A stretch of DNA of 64,000 nucleotides from Casimicrobiaceae bacterium (GTDB lineage Bacteria > Pseudomonadota > Gammaproteobacteria > Burkholderiales > Casimicrobiaceae). Shown piece after piece: positions 7,391 to 17,283 of this stretch. The stretch covers positions 124,001 to 188,000 of the forward strand of contig JAPKHK010000007.1 in NCBI GenBank assembly GCA_026646885.1. Reading direction: 5' to 3'. The notes below the pieces were generated by a model. The model saw nothing but the letters and a program-made list of their open reading frames with translations. It did no database searches and was not told the DNA's origin. Each line of letters starts with the position of its first letter. Positions within the stretch are counted from its first letter, which is position 1. A program made the position numbers and the translations under genes.

Positions 7391-9091
7391 TCACGTCTGT
7401 GCAGCCAAGCCTTGGCACCGCTGGCGCCACGCATACCGCAGCGCCGCGGCTACATCCTTCGCGAAGCGCGGGCCATCGCACAGCGCCGACCCGGCCATCG
7501 CATCGCGAAGCGTGGCGCGCAAAGACGCGAGCCGCGCCCGATCCGTTGCCAGGTTCACCGCCCGCTCGACATACTGCTCGGCCGAATCCGCGACCAGGTC
7601 GCCGCGCCCGATGCACTCCAGCATCGCCGCACTCTGGCGCGCAATCATGCGCTCGGCGCGCAAGGCAATCACCGGCACGCCCATCCACAGGGCATCGCAG
7701 GTCGTCGCACCGCCATTGTAAGGAAACGTGTCGAGAGCGATGTCGAGATCGGCATATTCGGCGAGGAGCTCAGCATGGCTAGAGGGGCCGCGCCATTCGA
7801 TCCGCTCCGAAGAGACTCCGAGCGCGGCGAATCGTTCCGTGAAATGGCGCCGCACCTCGAGCATGCCGTAGGCCACGCCCTTGAGCAAGAGTGTAGCACT
7901 GGGAATGCGGGCAAGAATTTCCGCCCATAAGCCCAACAACTCGGGATTGAGCTTGTCGGCGCGGTTGAAGCTGCCGAGAGTGATTCGCCCGCGCTGGGTG
8001 AGCGGCCCCGGCGAAACCGGCGGGGCGAATTCCGGCGGCGTCCAGCACAAGCGGGTTTCCGGCAAATAGAGTAGCTTCTCGGAAAAGCGCTGGGGCGATC
8101 CAGGCGGCGTGGTGCGCGGATCGGTGATGAGGTAATCGATAGTGGCCAGCCCGGTGGTGTCGAAGTAATCGAGCCAAGTGATCTGCAGCGGCGCGGGCTT
8201 GCGGGCGAAGAGCAGCAAGCGATTGCCGGGCGCATGACCGGCGAGATCGATGAGGATGTCGATTCGATCAGCGGCAATCAGGCGAGCCGCGGTTTCATCG
8301 TCGAGCTTGACGATTTCACGCCACTGATCGACGCTGCGCCGCAGCGCCTCGGTGACATCGTCGGTGTCCACCGTGGCGGAATAGGCGAAGAGCTGCAGAT
8401 CGGACGCGCGCAAATGGGCTAGCACCCCGCGCAGGAATTGCCCGACGATCTTGCCGTTGAAACTCGGCGAAACCAGACCCACGCGCAGGGGCCGGTCCGG
8501 ATCACGGTCGTCGATGGCCGCGGGCGCGGCCGGATAAAGCGGTGCGGCATAGCGCTCCGCCCAGCTGCGATGCAGGACATAGAGCTGCTCGTGGGAAAAA
8601 CGTGGGTTGTAGTGCGCACAAATCAGATGATGGCTCTGCCACACCGAGTCGCCCGGGCTCAGCGCCATGGCGCGCTCGAAGCAAGTCACAGCCTCGTCGA
8701 CCTCCCCGAAAGCCTTGAGGATGTTTCCGAGGTTGTTCCAGGCGGCTGCAAGATTGGGGTCTAGCGCCAATGCCCGCCGGAAATGCTCGGCCGCCTCGGC
8801 AAACCGGTCGGAGAGCACTAGGGCGACCCCGGCGTTGTACTGCGCCTCGGCGTTCCTTGCGAGCCGCTTGGCAGCGGGCAGTAGCAATTTCGCTGCCGCC
8901 GCGGCATTGCCCGCTTGCAGGGCAACCAGGCCAAGCAGATAGCTCGCTTCGCCGTCGTCGGCGCGCACACGCAGGATCACTTGCAGCGCGCGCTCGGCCT
9001 CCACCAGCCGCCCGGCCCGCAGGTGGTCCGCAGCCTGCGCGCGCAAGGCCATCGCGGTCGTGTCGGCAAGGCGGGCAGCGGCGGCAGACAT
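7391..9091 (-). CDS. TPR and O-GlcNAc-transferase-like (GT41/SPINDLY) glycosyltransferase
   Basis: This 566-residue soluble protein has about four N-terminal TPR units (for example NAEAQYNAGVALVLSDRFAE and AAWNNLGNILKAFGEVDEAV) followed by a GT41 catalytic region. Hallmarks include LRVGLVSPSFNGKIVGQFL, ILIDLAGHAPGNRLL, PLQITWLDYFDTTG, RITLGSFNRADKLNPELL and LDTFPYNGGATTCDALWMG. In this family such enzymes transfer a sugar from a nucleotide donor to Ser/Thr or Asn of cytoplasmic proteins. It lies inside the type II secretion operon, two bases upstream of gspF's stop end and on the same strand, which is unusual. Plausible targets are secretion components or exported substrates before translocation; this is inference. 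Confidence 0.9.
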   Translation of the reverse strand: MSAAAARLADTTAMALRAQAADHLRAGRLVEAERALQVILRVRADDGEASYLLGLVALQAGNAAAAAKLLLPAAKRLARNAEAQYNAGVALVLSDRFAEAAEHFRRALALDPNLAAAWNNLGNILKAFGEVDEAVTCFERAMALSPGDSVWQSHHLICAHYNPRFSHEQLYVLHRSWAERYAAPLYPAAPAAIDDRDPDRPLRVGLVSPSFNGKIVGQFLRGVLAHLRASDLQLFAYSATVDTDDVTEALRRSVDQWREIVKLDDETAARLIAADRIDILIDLAGHAPGNRLLLFARKPAPLQITWLDYFDTTGLATIDYLITDPRTTPPGSPQRFSEKLLYLPETRLCWTPPEFAPPVSPGPLTQRGRITLGSFNRADKLNPELLGLWAEILARIPSATLLLKGVAYGMLEVRRHFTERFAALGVSSERIEWRGPSSHAELLAEYADLDIALDTFPYNGGATTCDALWMGVPVIALRAERMIARQSAAMLECIGRGDLVADSAEQYVERAVNLATDRARLASLRATLRDAMAGSALCDGPRFAKDVAAALRYAWRQRCQGLAAQT

Positions 9092-9093
9092 GG

Positions 9094-10329
9094 TCAGCGC
9101 GCGAGGTCGTTGACGGAGTAGAGGCCGATCAGGATGGACATGATGATCAGCCCCACGAGTAGCGCCAGGCCGATGATCATCGCCGGCTCCAGCAGCGCCA
9201 GCAATCGCTTCACCGCGGTCTGAACTTCACGGTCGTAGACATCGGCGACGCGATAGAGCATTTCTTCCAGCCTTCCGGTCTCCTCCCCCACCAGCACCAT
9301 GTGAATGGCCAGCGGCGGGTAGAGCCCGGTCTCCAAGAGCGGCTGACCCAAACCCCTACCCTCGCGCAATTTGACGATCACGCCCTCCAGCGCCTGAGCC
9401 AGGACCGTATTGCTGAGCGTGTCCTTGACGATGGTGAGGCCGTTGAGTAGGGAAACGCCATTGCCTAGCAAAGTGCCTAGCGTGCGCGAGAAGCGCGCGG
9501 TCTCGACCTTGGCGATCAGATCGCCGACCAGAGGCAGGCGCAGAAAACGCGCATCCCACTTGGCCACGGAGGCGGGCTTGCTCATTTGTTCGCGCCACCA
9601 GAGGCGCAGCACGATCGCCGCAAGCAGCAGCGTCCACCAGTAGTTGCGAAAGTACTCGCCCACGCTGATGACGATCTGTGTGGGCAGCGGCAGGGCTTTT
9701 CCTGCCTCCTCGAACATCTGCTGGAATTGTGGCACGACGAAAATCAGCAGTGCCATGAGGGCAGTGACCGCCACCACGATCAGGATCACCGGATAGATCA
9801 GCGCCGACTTGACGGTCTCGCCGAGTTCCTTGGCGCGCTCGAGAAACTCAGCCAGGCGCCCGAGCACCAGAGGCAAAGCGCCGCCTGCCTCCCCGGCACG
9901 CACGATGTTGATGTAAAAACGCGAGAAATGGCCTTTCTGAGCCTCCAATGCCTGGGACAGCGACGAGCCGCCGCGCAGGTCATCGCGGATTTGCTGTTGC
10001 AGTTCGCGCAGAGGCCCCGGCGGTGCGAGACTGATCAGCACCTGCAACGCACGATCCAATGGCAGCCCCGCTTTGAGCAGTGTAGCCAGCTCGCGGGTGA
10101 AGCCCAGGAGATCCTCGGAGCCTATGCGTTTCTTGCGAAACAGGGCACCCCGGCCGGACGTCTGGCCTGCAGGCAGACCGGCCCCTGCCGCCAAGGTTTG
10201 CTCGACGCGTATGGGCATGAGGCCGAGGTCGCGCAGGCGCTCGACCACCGCGCTTTCCTGCGGGGCCTCGAGGTCGCCGATACTGACTTCGCCGTTGCCG
10301 TTGACGGCCTTGTAGCGGTAGAGAGGCAT
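9094..10329 (-). CDS. gspF: Type II secretion inner-membrane platform protein GspF
   Basis: This 411-residue polytopic protein forms the centre of the assembly platform. ATG 10329 (MPLYRYKAVNGNGEV) is the classical GspF start; a reading from 10371 adds only an unconserved tail. Two GspF repeats are visible (ELATLLKAGLPLDRAL and RTLGTLLGNGVSLLNGL). Three membrane helices lie near residues 180-210, 235-250 and 380-405. The gene ends two bases before the glycosyltransferase start at 9091. It is separated from gspE by a small glycosyltransferase gene, whereas gspE and gspF are usually adjacent. Confidence 0.96.
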   Translation of the reverse strand: MPLYRYKAVNGNGEVSIGDLEAPQESAVVERLRDLGLMPIRVEQTLAAGAGLPAGQTSGRGALFRKKRIGSEDLLGFTRELATLLKAGLPLDRALQVLISLAPPGPLRELQQQIRDDLRGGSSLSQALEAQKGHFSRFYINIVRAGEAGGALPLVLGRLAEFLERAKELGETVKSALIYPVILIVVAVTALMALLIFVVPQFQQMFEEAGKALPLPTQIVISVGEYFRNYWWTLLLAAIVLRLWWREQMSKPASVAKWDARFLRLPLVGDLIAKVETARFSRTLGTLLGNGVSLLNGLTIVKDTLSNTVLAQALEGVIVKLREGRGLGQPLLETGLYPPLAIHMVLVGEETGRLEEMLYRVADVYDREVQTAVKRLLALLEPAMIIGLALLVGLIIMSILIGLYSVNDLAR

Positions 10330-10395
10330 GTCAGGACCATCCGCCCCGTTTTGGATCGGCGCGCAGGTCAAGCGGTCGCGAGCTGCGGGTAAGCA

Positions 10396-11073
10396 TCAAT
10401 CACCCCATTTCTGCTGATAGCGTTCATAGCCCTCGCGCCACGCTTGTGTTCCGTAACTGCCACCACTCTGGTGCGTGAGGCTGATCGGCCAAGTACCTAG
10501 GCGCAGTCCGAGTGAGCGTGCGCTGCGGCAAAAATCGAGGTCGTAGAAGTGAAACCGAAAACCCTCGTCGAAGCGGAGTTGGCGCTCCTTCAGGGTGCGG
10601 CTAAGAACTGCCAAGAGCACGCCGTCGAGGAGTTCGCATTCGATCGGCGCTTCCCCGAACCAGGACACCGCCCCGCACGGCTGGGGTCCGTGCGCCACGG
10701 CACCACTCAGAAACTCCTGCTCGTCCCATTTAAACGAATCATCGACAAACGCCCAGGAAGGCTGCCGCGGCTGCCGCCGCCGATTGCCGGCCACGCCGAT
10801 GACGTCGTAGACGGCAAGCCCTTCGAGAACGCGGGTCAAGAAATGATGGTCGTCGATCCACACGTCATCGTGAATGAAACACACCGCATCGTCATCTGCG
10901 CATTCCGCCATTCCCAGGTTATAGATTTCCGGCAAACCGCGTTGGTTCGCAAAGGCGATGCGCGCCGCCAGGCGCCGGTCGAACGACAGGCGCCGCAGCG
11001 ATTGTCCCAACGCTGCATGCGTCCAGAACTCCTGCTCCGCCAGCCTGGTTGCGCTGATCAACACGACCGCCAT
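10396..11073 (-). CDS. Family-2-like glycosyltransferase inside the secretion operon
   Basis: This 225-residue protein resembles the small GT-A glycosyltransferases of the Glyco_tranf_2_5 type. Visible signatures are GLPEIYNLGMAECADDDAVCFIHDDVW (an acidic HDDV metal-site motif), a mid-protein DGVLLAVLSRTL acceptor-side segment and FHFYDLDFCRSARSLGL near the end. No membrane helix is evident. ATG 11073 has a strong GGAGG site immediately upstream. It lies between gspE (34 bases away) and gspF (66 bases away) on the same strand, so it is probably co-transcribed with the secretion genes. Donor and acceptor are unknown; it may act with the OGT-like enzyme two genes downstream. Confidence 0.78.
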   Translation of the reverse strand: MAVVLISATRLAEQEFWTHAALGQSLRRLSFDRRLAARIAFANQRGLPEIYNLGMAECADDDAVCFIHDDVWIDDHHFLTRVLEGLAVYDVIGVAGNRRRQPRQPSWAFVDDSFKWDEQEFLSGAVAHGPQPCGAVSWFGEAPIECELLDGVLLAVLSRTLKERQLRFDEGFRFHFYDLDFCRSARSLGLRLGTWPISLTHQSGGSYGTQAWREGYERYQQKWGD

Positions 11074-11107
11074 GCCTCCTCCGCGCGCCGCTCTTCGACC
11101 AGCCAGA

Positions 11108-12802
11108 TCACGCCTCGCGCGTCACGCGCAAGACTTCCTCGAAGGTGGTGACACCGCGCACCGCTTTGCGCAGACCGTTCTCGTACATCGTCAGCATGCC
11201 CTCTTTCACCGCCTCGGCGCGCAATTCGGTGGCGCCCGCGTGCCGCATCACCAGGCTGCGTATGGCGTCGGTCATGGGCAGCATTTCCATGATCGACACT
11301 CGGCCGATGTAGCCTGTGCCGGAACACTGCTCGCACCCGCCGGGATGGTAGAGCACGATCTCCGATTGCGCGCTGAAACGATGTAGGCCCATTTGTTCCA
11401 CCAACTCAGGGACCGCGACATACGGCTTGCGGCAATGCGCGCAGAGCGTCCGCACCAGCCGCTGGGCGAGAATGCCGTTGATCGTGGAGGTCAGCAGATA
11501 ATCCTCCACACCCATGTCGAGCAGGCGGTTGACCGTGCTGGGCGCATCGTTGGTATGTACCGTGGAAAGCACCAAGTGGCCAGTGAGCGCCGATTGCACC
11601 GCGATTTGCGCGGTCTCAAGATCGCGAATTTCACCGATCATGATCACGTCCGGGTCCTGCCGGACGATGGACCGCAGGGCGTTGGCGAATGACAGATTGA
11701 TTTGCGGCTTGACTTGGATCTGATTGATGCCCGGCATCTGGTATTCGACCGGATCCTCAACGGTGAGGATCTTCACCTCGGGCTTGTTCAGGCGATCCAG
11801 GGCGGTGTAGAGCGTGGTCGTTTTGCCCGAGCCCGTGGGCCCCGTAACCAAGAGAATGCCGTGCGGCTGGTCGAGAACTGCCAGGAAGACCTCGAGCACG
11901 TCCTCGTCGAAGCCGAGGCGGTCGAAATCGAGGGCAACCCCGCCTTTGTCCAAGATGCGCATTACCACCGATTCGCCGTGCATGGTCGGCACGGTAGAGA
12001 CGCGCAGGTCGATCTCCTTTCCTTGCGCACGCAAGCGAATGCGCCCGTCCTGCGGCAGGCGACGCTCGGCGATATCGAGGTTGGCCATGATCTTGACCCG
12101 AGAAATCACCGCCGCGGACAATCGCCGCGGCGGCGACTCCGCCTCATGCAGCACGCCATCCACTCGATAACGTACGATCAGCCGGTTCTCGAACGGTTCG
12201 ATGTGAATGTCCGAGGCGCGCATCTCCAGCGCGTGGGTAATGATCAGGCTCACCAGCCGGATGACCGGCGCCTCCGAGGCGAGATCCTTGAGCTGCTGGA
12301 TGTCGGCGTCGAAGCTGCCATCATCGATACGGGTCTCGACGGCGTCGCCGACGATTTGCCCCATGGCCGATTTGCCGCTGCCGTAAAGGCGCTCCAGAGC
12401 GGCTTCGATTTCATTGGGCAAGCCGATCGCCGGCCGCACTTCGCGCTGCGTGACCAGGCGAAACGCGTCCAAGGCATAGCGATCGAGCGGATCGGCCATG
12501 GCGAGCACGACTTCCTGTTCGTCTTCGCGCACGGGAAGAACGCGCGCTTCCCGCAGGAACCGGTGCGAGACCCGCTCTTCGAGGATGGGTAGTTCCGGAA
12601 AAGATTTGCCCTCCAAGAGTGGCAGCGCCAATTGCTCCGCCAGCGCCTCCATGACGTCGCGTTCGGACACCAGGCCCAGGGTGATCAACAACTGGCCCAA
12701 GCGCTGGCGTTCGGCGCCATCCTGCAAGCGCAGAGCCCGCTCCAAACCCGCCACGTCGAGCTTGCCGCGCTCGAGCAGAATTTCACCGAGTAGTTTGCGC
12801 AA
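11108..12802 (-). CDS. gspE: Type II secretion ATPase GspE
   Basis: This 564-residue cytoplasmic ATPase powers pseudopilus assembly. The N-terminal domain contacts GspL. The catalytic part has Walker [10 protein letters not shown], Asp box ([16 protein letters not shown]), Walker [10 protein letters not shown] and His box [18 protein letters not shown]. The zinc-binding CxxC pairs (CAHC, then CEQC about 48 residues later) are present. The start is TTG 12802 with AAGG close upstream; no in-frame ATG precedes it. The 60 bases up to the hemL stop could hold a promoter, making gspE the likely first gene of the secretion operon. Confidence 0.96.
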   Translation of the reverse strand: MRKLLGEILLERGKLDVAGLERALRLQDGAERQRLGQLLITLGLVSERDVMEALAEQLALPLLEGKSFPELPILEERVSHRFLREARVLPVREDEQEVVLAMADPLDRYALDAFRLVTQREVRPAIGLPNEIEAALERLYGSGKSAMGQIVGDAVETRIDDGSFDADIQQLKDLASEAPVIRLVSLIITHALEMRASDIHIEPFENRLIVRYRVDGVLHEAESPPRRLSAAVISRVKIMANLDIAERRLPQDGRIRLRAQGKEIDLRVSTVPTMHGESVVMRILDKGGVALDFDRLGFDEDVLEVFLAVLDQPHGILLVTGPTGSGKTTTLYTALDRLNKPEVKILTVEDPVEYQMPGINQIQVKPQINLSFANALRSIVRQDPDVIMIGEIRDLETAQIAVQSALTGHLVLSTVHTNDAPSTVNRLLDMGVEDYLLTSTINGILAQRLVRTLCAHCRKPYVAVPELVEQMGLHRFSAQSEIVLYHPGGCEQCSGTGYIGRVSIMEMLPMTDAIRSLVMRHAGATELRAEAVKEGMLTMYENGLRKAVRGVTTFEEVLRVTREA

Positions 12803-12862
12803 GACCTTGTTCCGTCGGTAAATTAACTTAACATTTTAGCATGCGACAGCGCAGCCCCTGGG

Positions 12863-14143
12863 TCAGATGCCCGAAGCCAGGGCCGCGCGCGCCAGTTGCA
12901 GGGTGTTCTCGACATCGGCCGCGCTATGAGCCGCCGAAACGAATCCGGCCTCAAAAGCAGACGGCGCAAAATATACGCCCCGCTCCAACATCGCATGGAA
13001 GAAGCGGTTGAAGCGCTCGCGATCACAGCTCATCATCGCCCCATAGCTCTTGGGCAGGGCAGGGGCGAAGTAGAAGCCGAACATGCCACCCACCGCTTGC
13101 GCTTGCAGAGCAACGCCGTGCTCCTGACCGGCCCGCATCAAACCTTCCGTGAGTTGGCGCGTGCGTTCACTCAATCGCTCGTAGAACCCGGGCTGCGCGA
13201 TCAGACGCAAGGTGGCCAGTCCCGCCGCCACCGCGACGGGATTCCCGGAAAGCGTTCCGGCTTGATAAACCGGACCGAGGGGCGCGACCCATGACATGAT
13301 GTCGCGCCGTCCGCCGAAAGCAGCGACGGGCATGCCACCGCCAATCACCTTGCCCAACGTGGTGAGGTCTGGAGTGATGCCATAGAGCCCTTGCGCGCCC
13401 TGCGGTCCAACCCGAAAACCGGTCATTACTTCGTCGAAGATCAGCACGGCAGCGTGTTCGTCGCATAAAGCGCGCAGGCCAGCGAGAAATCCCGGTTCCG
13501 GCACCAGCAAGTTCATGTTGCCCGCGACCGGCTCGACGATGACCGCGGCGATCTGCTCCGGGTATCGGTCAAACGCCTGGGCGAGGCCCTCGAGATCGTT
13601 GTAATCGAGCACCAGGGTATGCGCCGCAAGCTCCGCGGGGACACCCGCAGAACTGGGATGCCCGAAGGTGAGCGCACCCGAGCCGGCTTTCACCAGCAGG
13701 CTATCCGAATGACCGTGGTAGCAGCCCTCGAACTTCACTAGCTTGTCGCGGCGAGTGAAGCCCCGGGCGATGCGGATGGCGCTCATGGTTGCCTCGGTGC
13801 CCGAGCTGACCAGCCGCACCATTTCCAGCGCGGGCAACATGGCACAAAGCGTTTCGGCGATTTCGATCTCCGCTTCGGTGGGCGCGCCAAAACTCAAGCC
13901 GCGCGTCGCCGCCTCTTGCACCGCCCGCACCACTTCCGGATGGGCGTGGCCGAGAATGGCCGGCCCCCAGGAGCCGACATAATCGAGATATTGCCGACCA
14001 TCGGCATCCCAGATAAAGGCGCCTTGCGCCCGCCGAATGAAAGGCGGGGCGCCGCCGACGGAGCGAAAAGCCCGTACCGGGGAATTCACACCGCCGGGAA
14101 TGACACGCTGGGCGCGATCGAAGAGTCGTTCAGATTCGGTCAT
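12863..14143 (-). CDS. hemL: Glutamate-1-semialdehyde 2,1-aminomutase
   Basis: This PLP enzyme converts glutamate-1-semialdehyde to 5-aminolevulinate in the C5 route of tetrapyrrole synthesis. The 426-residue length is standard from ATG 14143 ([26 protein letters not shown]), which has an AAGGA site. The PLP lysine lies in [12 protein letters not shown], and the cofactor Asp in [12 protein letters not shown]. It resembles class-III aminotransferases such as BioA, but the N-terminal [10 protein letters not shown] signature marks it as HemL. It is 69 bases downstream of thiE, a common betaproteobacterial neighbourhood. Confidence 0.97.
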   Translation of the reverse strand: MTESERLFDRAQRVIPGGVNSPVRAFRSVGGAPPFIRRAQGAFIWDADGRQYLDYVGSWGPAILGHAHPEVVRAVQEAATRGLSFGAPTEAEIEIAETLCAMLPALEMVRLVSSGTEATMSAIRIARGFTRRDKLVKFEGCYHGHSDSLLVKAGSGALTFGHPSSAGVPAELAAHTLVLDYNDLEGLAQAFDRYPEQIAAVIVEPVAGNMNLLVPEPGFLAGLRALCDEHAAVLIFDEVMTGFRVGPQGAQGLYGITPDLTTLGKVIGGGMPVAAFGGRRDIMSWVAPLGPVYQAGTLSGNPVAVAAGLATLRLIAQPGFYERLSERTRQLTEGLMRAGQEHGVALQAQAVGGMFGFYFAPALPKSYGAMMSCDRERFNRFFHAMLERGVYFAPSAFEAGFVSAAHSAADVENTLQLARAALASGI

Positions 14144-14213
14144 GCAAGATTCCTTGATTTTCTGTGCCCGGCCCCGAAGGCCCGCAGCCTGCAAAGACTT
14201 CTGCCGGCGGGCC

Positions 14214-14861
14214 TCAAGCCCACCATCGCGCCACGGCCGCCGCCGCCGCGGCAACGTCGTCGGCGCCGAATACGGCGCTTATCACCGCAACCGCGTCAAC
14301 GCCGGCCTCGGCGAGCAGCCCGGCGTTTTGCTCATCGATGCCGCCGATCGCCACCACCGGTGCGCGCAATTCGCGCTTGGCCTGCCGGAACAAGTCGAGC
14401 GACGCGAGCGGCGCCTCGGGCTTGACGCACGAAGGGAAGGCGGCACCGAAAGCGAGGTAATCCGCCCCCTGGGCAAGGGCGCGGCGCGCTCGCTGCAAAT
14501 CCGCGTAGCACGATACGCCCAACAAGCGCTTTTTGCCCAGGCGAGATCGCGCCTGGGCGAGATCGCCATCGTCGCGACCCAGATGCACGCCTTCGGCCTC
14601 GATTTCGAGCGCAAGTTCCACGTCGTCGTTCACAATCAAAGGCACACCGCGCCTCTGGCACACCGCGTGCAACGCCAGCGCTTGCGTTAGACGCAATTGC
14701 CCGCGCGCGCCCTTGTGGCGGTATTGAATGAGCCGCGCACCGCCGTCGAGCGCCGCCACGACCAATTCAAGGAGGCGACCGGTGTCGGGTTCGTCTGGGG
14801 TGACTGCGTAAAGCCCCCGTACGCTTGGGCGCTCAGTGGCTGTGCGCAGACGGGGGAACAT
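14214..14861 (-). CDS. thiE: Thiamine-phosphate synthase
   Basis: ThiE joins the pyrimidine and thiazole moieties to make thiamine monophosphate. The 215-residue TIM barrel has GLYAVTPDE at the start, LIQYRHKGA (pyrophosphate-binding), [30 protein letters not shown] and VVAIGGID motifs. ATG 14861 is chosen because the family signature begins shortly after it. It overlaps the 3' end of thiD by 29 bases, so ThiD and ThiE are likely co-translated. No thiC or thiG is in view. Confidence 0.94.
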   Translation of the reverse strand: MFPRLRTATERPSVRGLYAVTPDEPDTGRLLELVVAALDGGARLIQYRHKGARGQLRLTQALALHAVCQRRGVPLIVNDDVELALEIEAEGVHLGRDDGDLAQARSRLGKKRLLGVSCYADLQRARRALAQGADYLAFGAAFPSCVKPEAPLASLDLFRQAKRELRAPVVAIGGIDEQNAGLLAEAGVDAVAVISAVFGADDVAAAAAAVARWWA

Positions 14862-15729
14862 CGGATTTGGGTAGGGGCTCAGCGGCAGCTGCCTGCGCTT
14901 CCTCGTCGTCTTCGCGCGCCCAAAACAGCCGATCCGGTACGTATTGCCCCATACCCGGCCGATAGGCGCGGTGCAGCGTGTGCCAGGTGTAGTCCTGCGC
15001 CTCTTTGACCGCCTCGGCAAGCTCAAGACCATTGGCGAGCATCGCCGCCAGCGCCGACGCCAGCGTGCAACCCGAGCCGTGATAGCTACCGGCGAGGCGT
15101 GGCCAGGAATCACTGCGCACCAGACCTTCGGCAGCGAACAACTGGTTCACGACCTCCGGCGTGTTTTCATGGGTTCCAGTCACGAGCACATAGCCGCAGC
15201 CCTCCTCGATCAGGCGGGCGGCGCATTTAGCGAGATCGGGGTCGTCTTCCTCTTCATCCCGGCTGGCCAGGCGCCGCAGTTCGAGGCTATTGGGCGTGAG
15301 CACGGTCGCGAACGGCACGAGCATTTCTCGAATCGCTTGCAGCATTTCATCGCTGGCCAGTTCGTCGCCTCTACCAGAAGCGAGCACCGGATCGAGCACG
15401 ACGGGAATGTCGGGATAGTCGGCCAGAATTTCGGCGATGGCGGCGATGTTCTCGACGCTACCCAGGACGCCGATCTTGAAGGCGTCGACAGGGATGTCCT
15501 GCAGGAGCGAACGCGCCTGATCCGCAACCCAGTCAGCGTTGACCGGCATCACGCCCTCGACGCCCAAGGTGTCCTGAACGGTCACCGCGGTCACCACTGA
15601 GAGCGGATGACAGCCCATGCTGGCCAGGGTGAGGATGTCGGCCTGAAGTCCGGCCCCACCAGTGCCGTCAGTAGCGGCAAAGGTCAAGACCACGGGAGGA
15701 AAATCGCTGGGGGCTTCGCTAGCGGACAT
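14833..15729 (-). CDS. thiD: Hydroxymethylpyrimidine/phosphomethylpyrimidine kinase
   Basis: ThiD phosphorylates HMP twice to supply ThiE. The 298-residue ribokinase-fold protein shows [71 protein letters not shown] and the catalytic [20 protein letters not shown] 15729 ([12 protein letters not shown]) gives a normal start; a longer reading would run into the divergent promoter region. An acidic C-terminal extension ([17 protein letters not shown]) is extra to the core fold. No THI-box riboswitch could be recognised in the short upstream gap. Confidence 0.94.
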   Translation of the reverse strand: MSASEAPSDFPPVVLTFAATDGTGGAGLQADILTLASMGCHPLSVVTAVTVQDTLGVEGVMPVNADWVADQARSLLQDIPVDAFKIGVLGSVENIAAIAEILADYPDIPVVLDPVLASGRGDELASDEMLQAIREMLVPFATVLTPNSLELRRLASRDEEEDDPDLAKCAARLIEEGCGYVLVTGTHENTPEVVNQLFAAEGLVRSDSWPRLAGSYHGSGCTLASALAAMLANGLELAEAVKEAQDYTWHTLHRAYRPGMGQYVPDRLFWAREDDEEAQAAAAEPLPKSDVPPSAHSH

Positions 15730-15771
15730 GAAAGTGGTGGGCGCAAGCGCCGCGAACCGTTTGCCGGGTTG

Positions 15772-15794
15772 GGGGTAGAATGTGATTTTACCCC
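15772..15794. promoter_or_regulatory. Dyad between divergent thiD and rubredoxin genes
   Basis: GGGGTA and its inverse TACCCC are separated by 11 bases inside the 87-base gap between the thiD start (15729) and the rubredoxin start (15817). The left arm runs into TAGAAT, a plausible -10 element for the plus strand. The opposite strand reads TAAAAT, a plausible -10 for thiD. The symmetry suggests an operator or overlapping divergent promoters, without any identified regulator. Confidence 0.3.
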
Positions 15795-15816
15795 ATCTGC
15801 GCAAACCCAACCGACG

Positions 15817-15981
15817 ATGTCGAAGCGCCTCTGCCTGGTCTGCGGCTACCTCTACGACGAAGCCTTAGGCGCCCCTGAGGATGGGGTTCCCGCCGGTACG
15901 CCGTGGGAAGATCTCCCGGCGGATTGGTCCTGCCCCGAGTGCGGGGCCGGAAAGAACGATTTCGAAACGACGGAGGATTGA
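15817..15981 (+). CDS. Rubredoxin
   Basis: This is a 54-residue electron carrier with a single Fe(Cys)4 site. Both metal loops are present (CLVCGYLYD and [13 protein letters not shown]), with the conserved aromatic core between them. ATG 15817 gives the standard rubredoxin length; upstream codons in the same frame are not conserved. Its TGA overlaps the ATG of the next gene by one base (TGATG), implying coupled translation with the VOC-family gene. Divergent neighbours are thiD and hemL. Confidence 0.96.
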   Translation: MSKRLCLVCGYLYDEALGAPEDGVPAGTPWEDLPADWSCPECGAGKNDFETTED

Positions 15982-16364
15982 TGCGCATTCTGCACACCAT
16001 GCTGCGCGTGGGCGACCTGGAACGGAGCTTGCGCTTTTACACCGAAGTGTTGGGAATGCGCCTCCTGCGCCGCAGGGATTACCCCGAAGGCCGCTTCACC
16101 CTCGCTTTCGTGGGGTATGGCGACGAAGACGCGCAGGCTGTGCTGGAACTGACCCACAACTGGAACACGGCGGCCTACGATTTAGGGACCGGCTTTGGCC
16201 ACATCGCCATCGCCGTTCCCGATGCCTACCGCGCTTGCGAAGACGTTCGACGGCTGGGCGGCAAGGTCACCCGGGAGGCCGGGCCGATGAAACACGGCAG
16301 CACCGTGATCGCCTTCGTCGAAGACCCAGACGGCTACAAAATAGAGTTCATCCAGAGGTCCTGA
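15981..16364 (+). CDS. gloA: Lactoylglutathione lyase (glyoxalase I) family protein
   Basis: This 127-residue VOC-fold protein closely follows glyoxalase I. It has [19 protein letters not shown] with metal-ligand His, [16 protein letters not shown] with a second His, and [11 protein letters not shown] with the C-terminal Glu ligand. The enzyme converts the methylglyoxal-glutathione hemithioacetal to lactoylglutathione. It starts on the last base of the rubredoxin stop, with CGGAGGA upstream as Shine-Dalgarno. Convergent with the cytochrome c gene, 16 bases away. Confidence 0.93.
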   Translation: MRILHTMLRVGDLERSLRFYTEVLGMRLLRRRDYPEGRFTLAFVGYGDEDAQAVLELTHNWNTAAYDLGTGFGHIAIAVPDAYRACEDVRRLGGKVTREAGPMKHGSTVIAFVEDPDGYKIEFIQRS

Positions 16365-16380
16365 GTCCGCCCGCGAAGTC

Positions 16381-17028
16381 TCAGCGCGGCAAGGTCGCGA
16401 CGAATTCCGCCACGGCGCTGATTTCCTGATCGCTGAGACTCTTAGCGATGTCCCGCATGACTTGAGCGAGATCGTTCTTGCGCGCGGAGTCGCGGTACGC
16501 TTTGAGTTGCTTGACCAAATACCCGCCCTGCTGCCCGCCGATGGCAGGCGCCAAGACGGTGGGTGGTGCGGCCAGAAACTTGCCCCAGGCGCCATTGCCC
16601 TCGCCTCTCTGTCCGTGACAGCCGATGCATGCCGTAGCATGGGGTCGCGACTTGCCCCTGAAGTAGAGCGCTGCACCCGCCCCCGCCGCCTGGGGCGCCA
16701 AGGCCACCTTGGGTTTGCGCGTAGAGAAATAGGCGACCAGATCGTCGATATCCCGGTCCGTCAGCGCCTGGGCCATAGGGCTCATCAACGGATCGGTCCG
16801 AAGGCCCGCCCGAAAATCCAAGAGTTGCTTGCGCAGATACTGCGGCACTTGCCCTGCGAGACTCGGCCATTCCGGGTTGAGGCTGTTGCCGTCGACCCCG
16901 TGGCAGGCACCGCAAGGCATCGCCTTTTCTTGACCGGCCTGAGCATCACCCCTGCCCCAGGCCGCAGCGCTCGCCAGCAAGACGCCAAATGAAATAGCCG
17001 CTACCGATTTTGCCAAAGCTTCAACCAT
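16381..17028 (-). CDS. Di-haem cytochrome c (c4-like)
   Basis: This 215-residue exported protein has a signal peptide (residues 1 to about 24, VAAISFGVLLASAAAWG) and two class-I cytochrome domains with haem motifs CGACH and CIGCH. Each is followed by a distal Met region (DPLMSPMAQALTD and RDSARKNDLAQVMRD). The arrangement fits cytochrome c4, a periplasmic donor to terminal oxidases. ATG 17028 has a GGAGG site; a longer frame from 17148 would place a non-signal sequence first. It is divergent from the haem-copper oxidase operon across 255 bases, and may supply electrons to it (inference). Confidence 0.9.
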   Translation of the reverse strand: MVEALAKSVAAISFGVLLASAAAWGRGDAQAGQEKAMPCGACHGVDGNSLNPEWPSLAGQVPQYLRKQLLDFRAGLRTDPLMSPMAQALTDRDIDDLVAYFSTRKPKVALAPQAAGAGAALYFRGKSRPHATACIGCHGQRGEGNGAWGKFLAAPPTVLAPAIGGQQGGYLVKQLKAYRDSARKNDLAQVMRDIAKSLSDQEISAVAEFVATLPR

Positions 17029-17141
17029 ACCGACCTCCGTCCCCAAGACTCGAAGCGCGCCCCCGAAACAGCCATGACCAAGGATTTTCGCCCTGGCGAG
17101 TACGCTGAGGCGCCACCGACGATTTCGCAAAACCTTGATCA

Positions 17142-17170
17142 TTGCCACTTGACAGTTTCGCAGATATGAT
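17142..17170 (+). promoter_or_regulatory. Putative sigma-70 promoter of the oxidase operon
   Basis: TTGCCA (17142-17147) and TATGAT (17165-17170) are separated by exactly 17 bases and point into the oxidase operon. The predicted transcript would begin near 17177, giving a leader of about 107 bases before the subunit III ATG at 17284. A second TTGACA at 17149 has no correctly spaced -10. The rest of 17029-17283 shows no gene. Confidence 0.5.
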
Positions 17171-17283
17171 ACCCGCTAGTTAGATTATGTGCACGCCGCA
17201 CCGTACCAACGGCGAGCGCGACCGCCGCGGGCCGCCAAGCAACGGGGCAACGCCGTCGCCATTCTTTGAGGGGAGCGCTTTCG

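Noticed and set aside
12863-14143. Class-III aminotransferase considered as bioA because the biotin operon is nearby
   Set aside because: N-terminal [10 protein letters not shown] and the TLGKVIGGG Lys region mark HemL.
15730-15816. TPP riboswitch upstream of thiD
   Set aside because: The gap is only 87 bases and no THI-box core or stem set could be seen.
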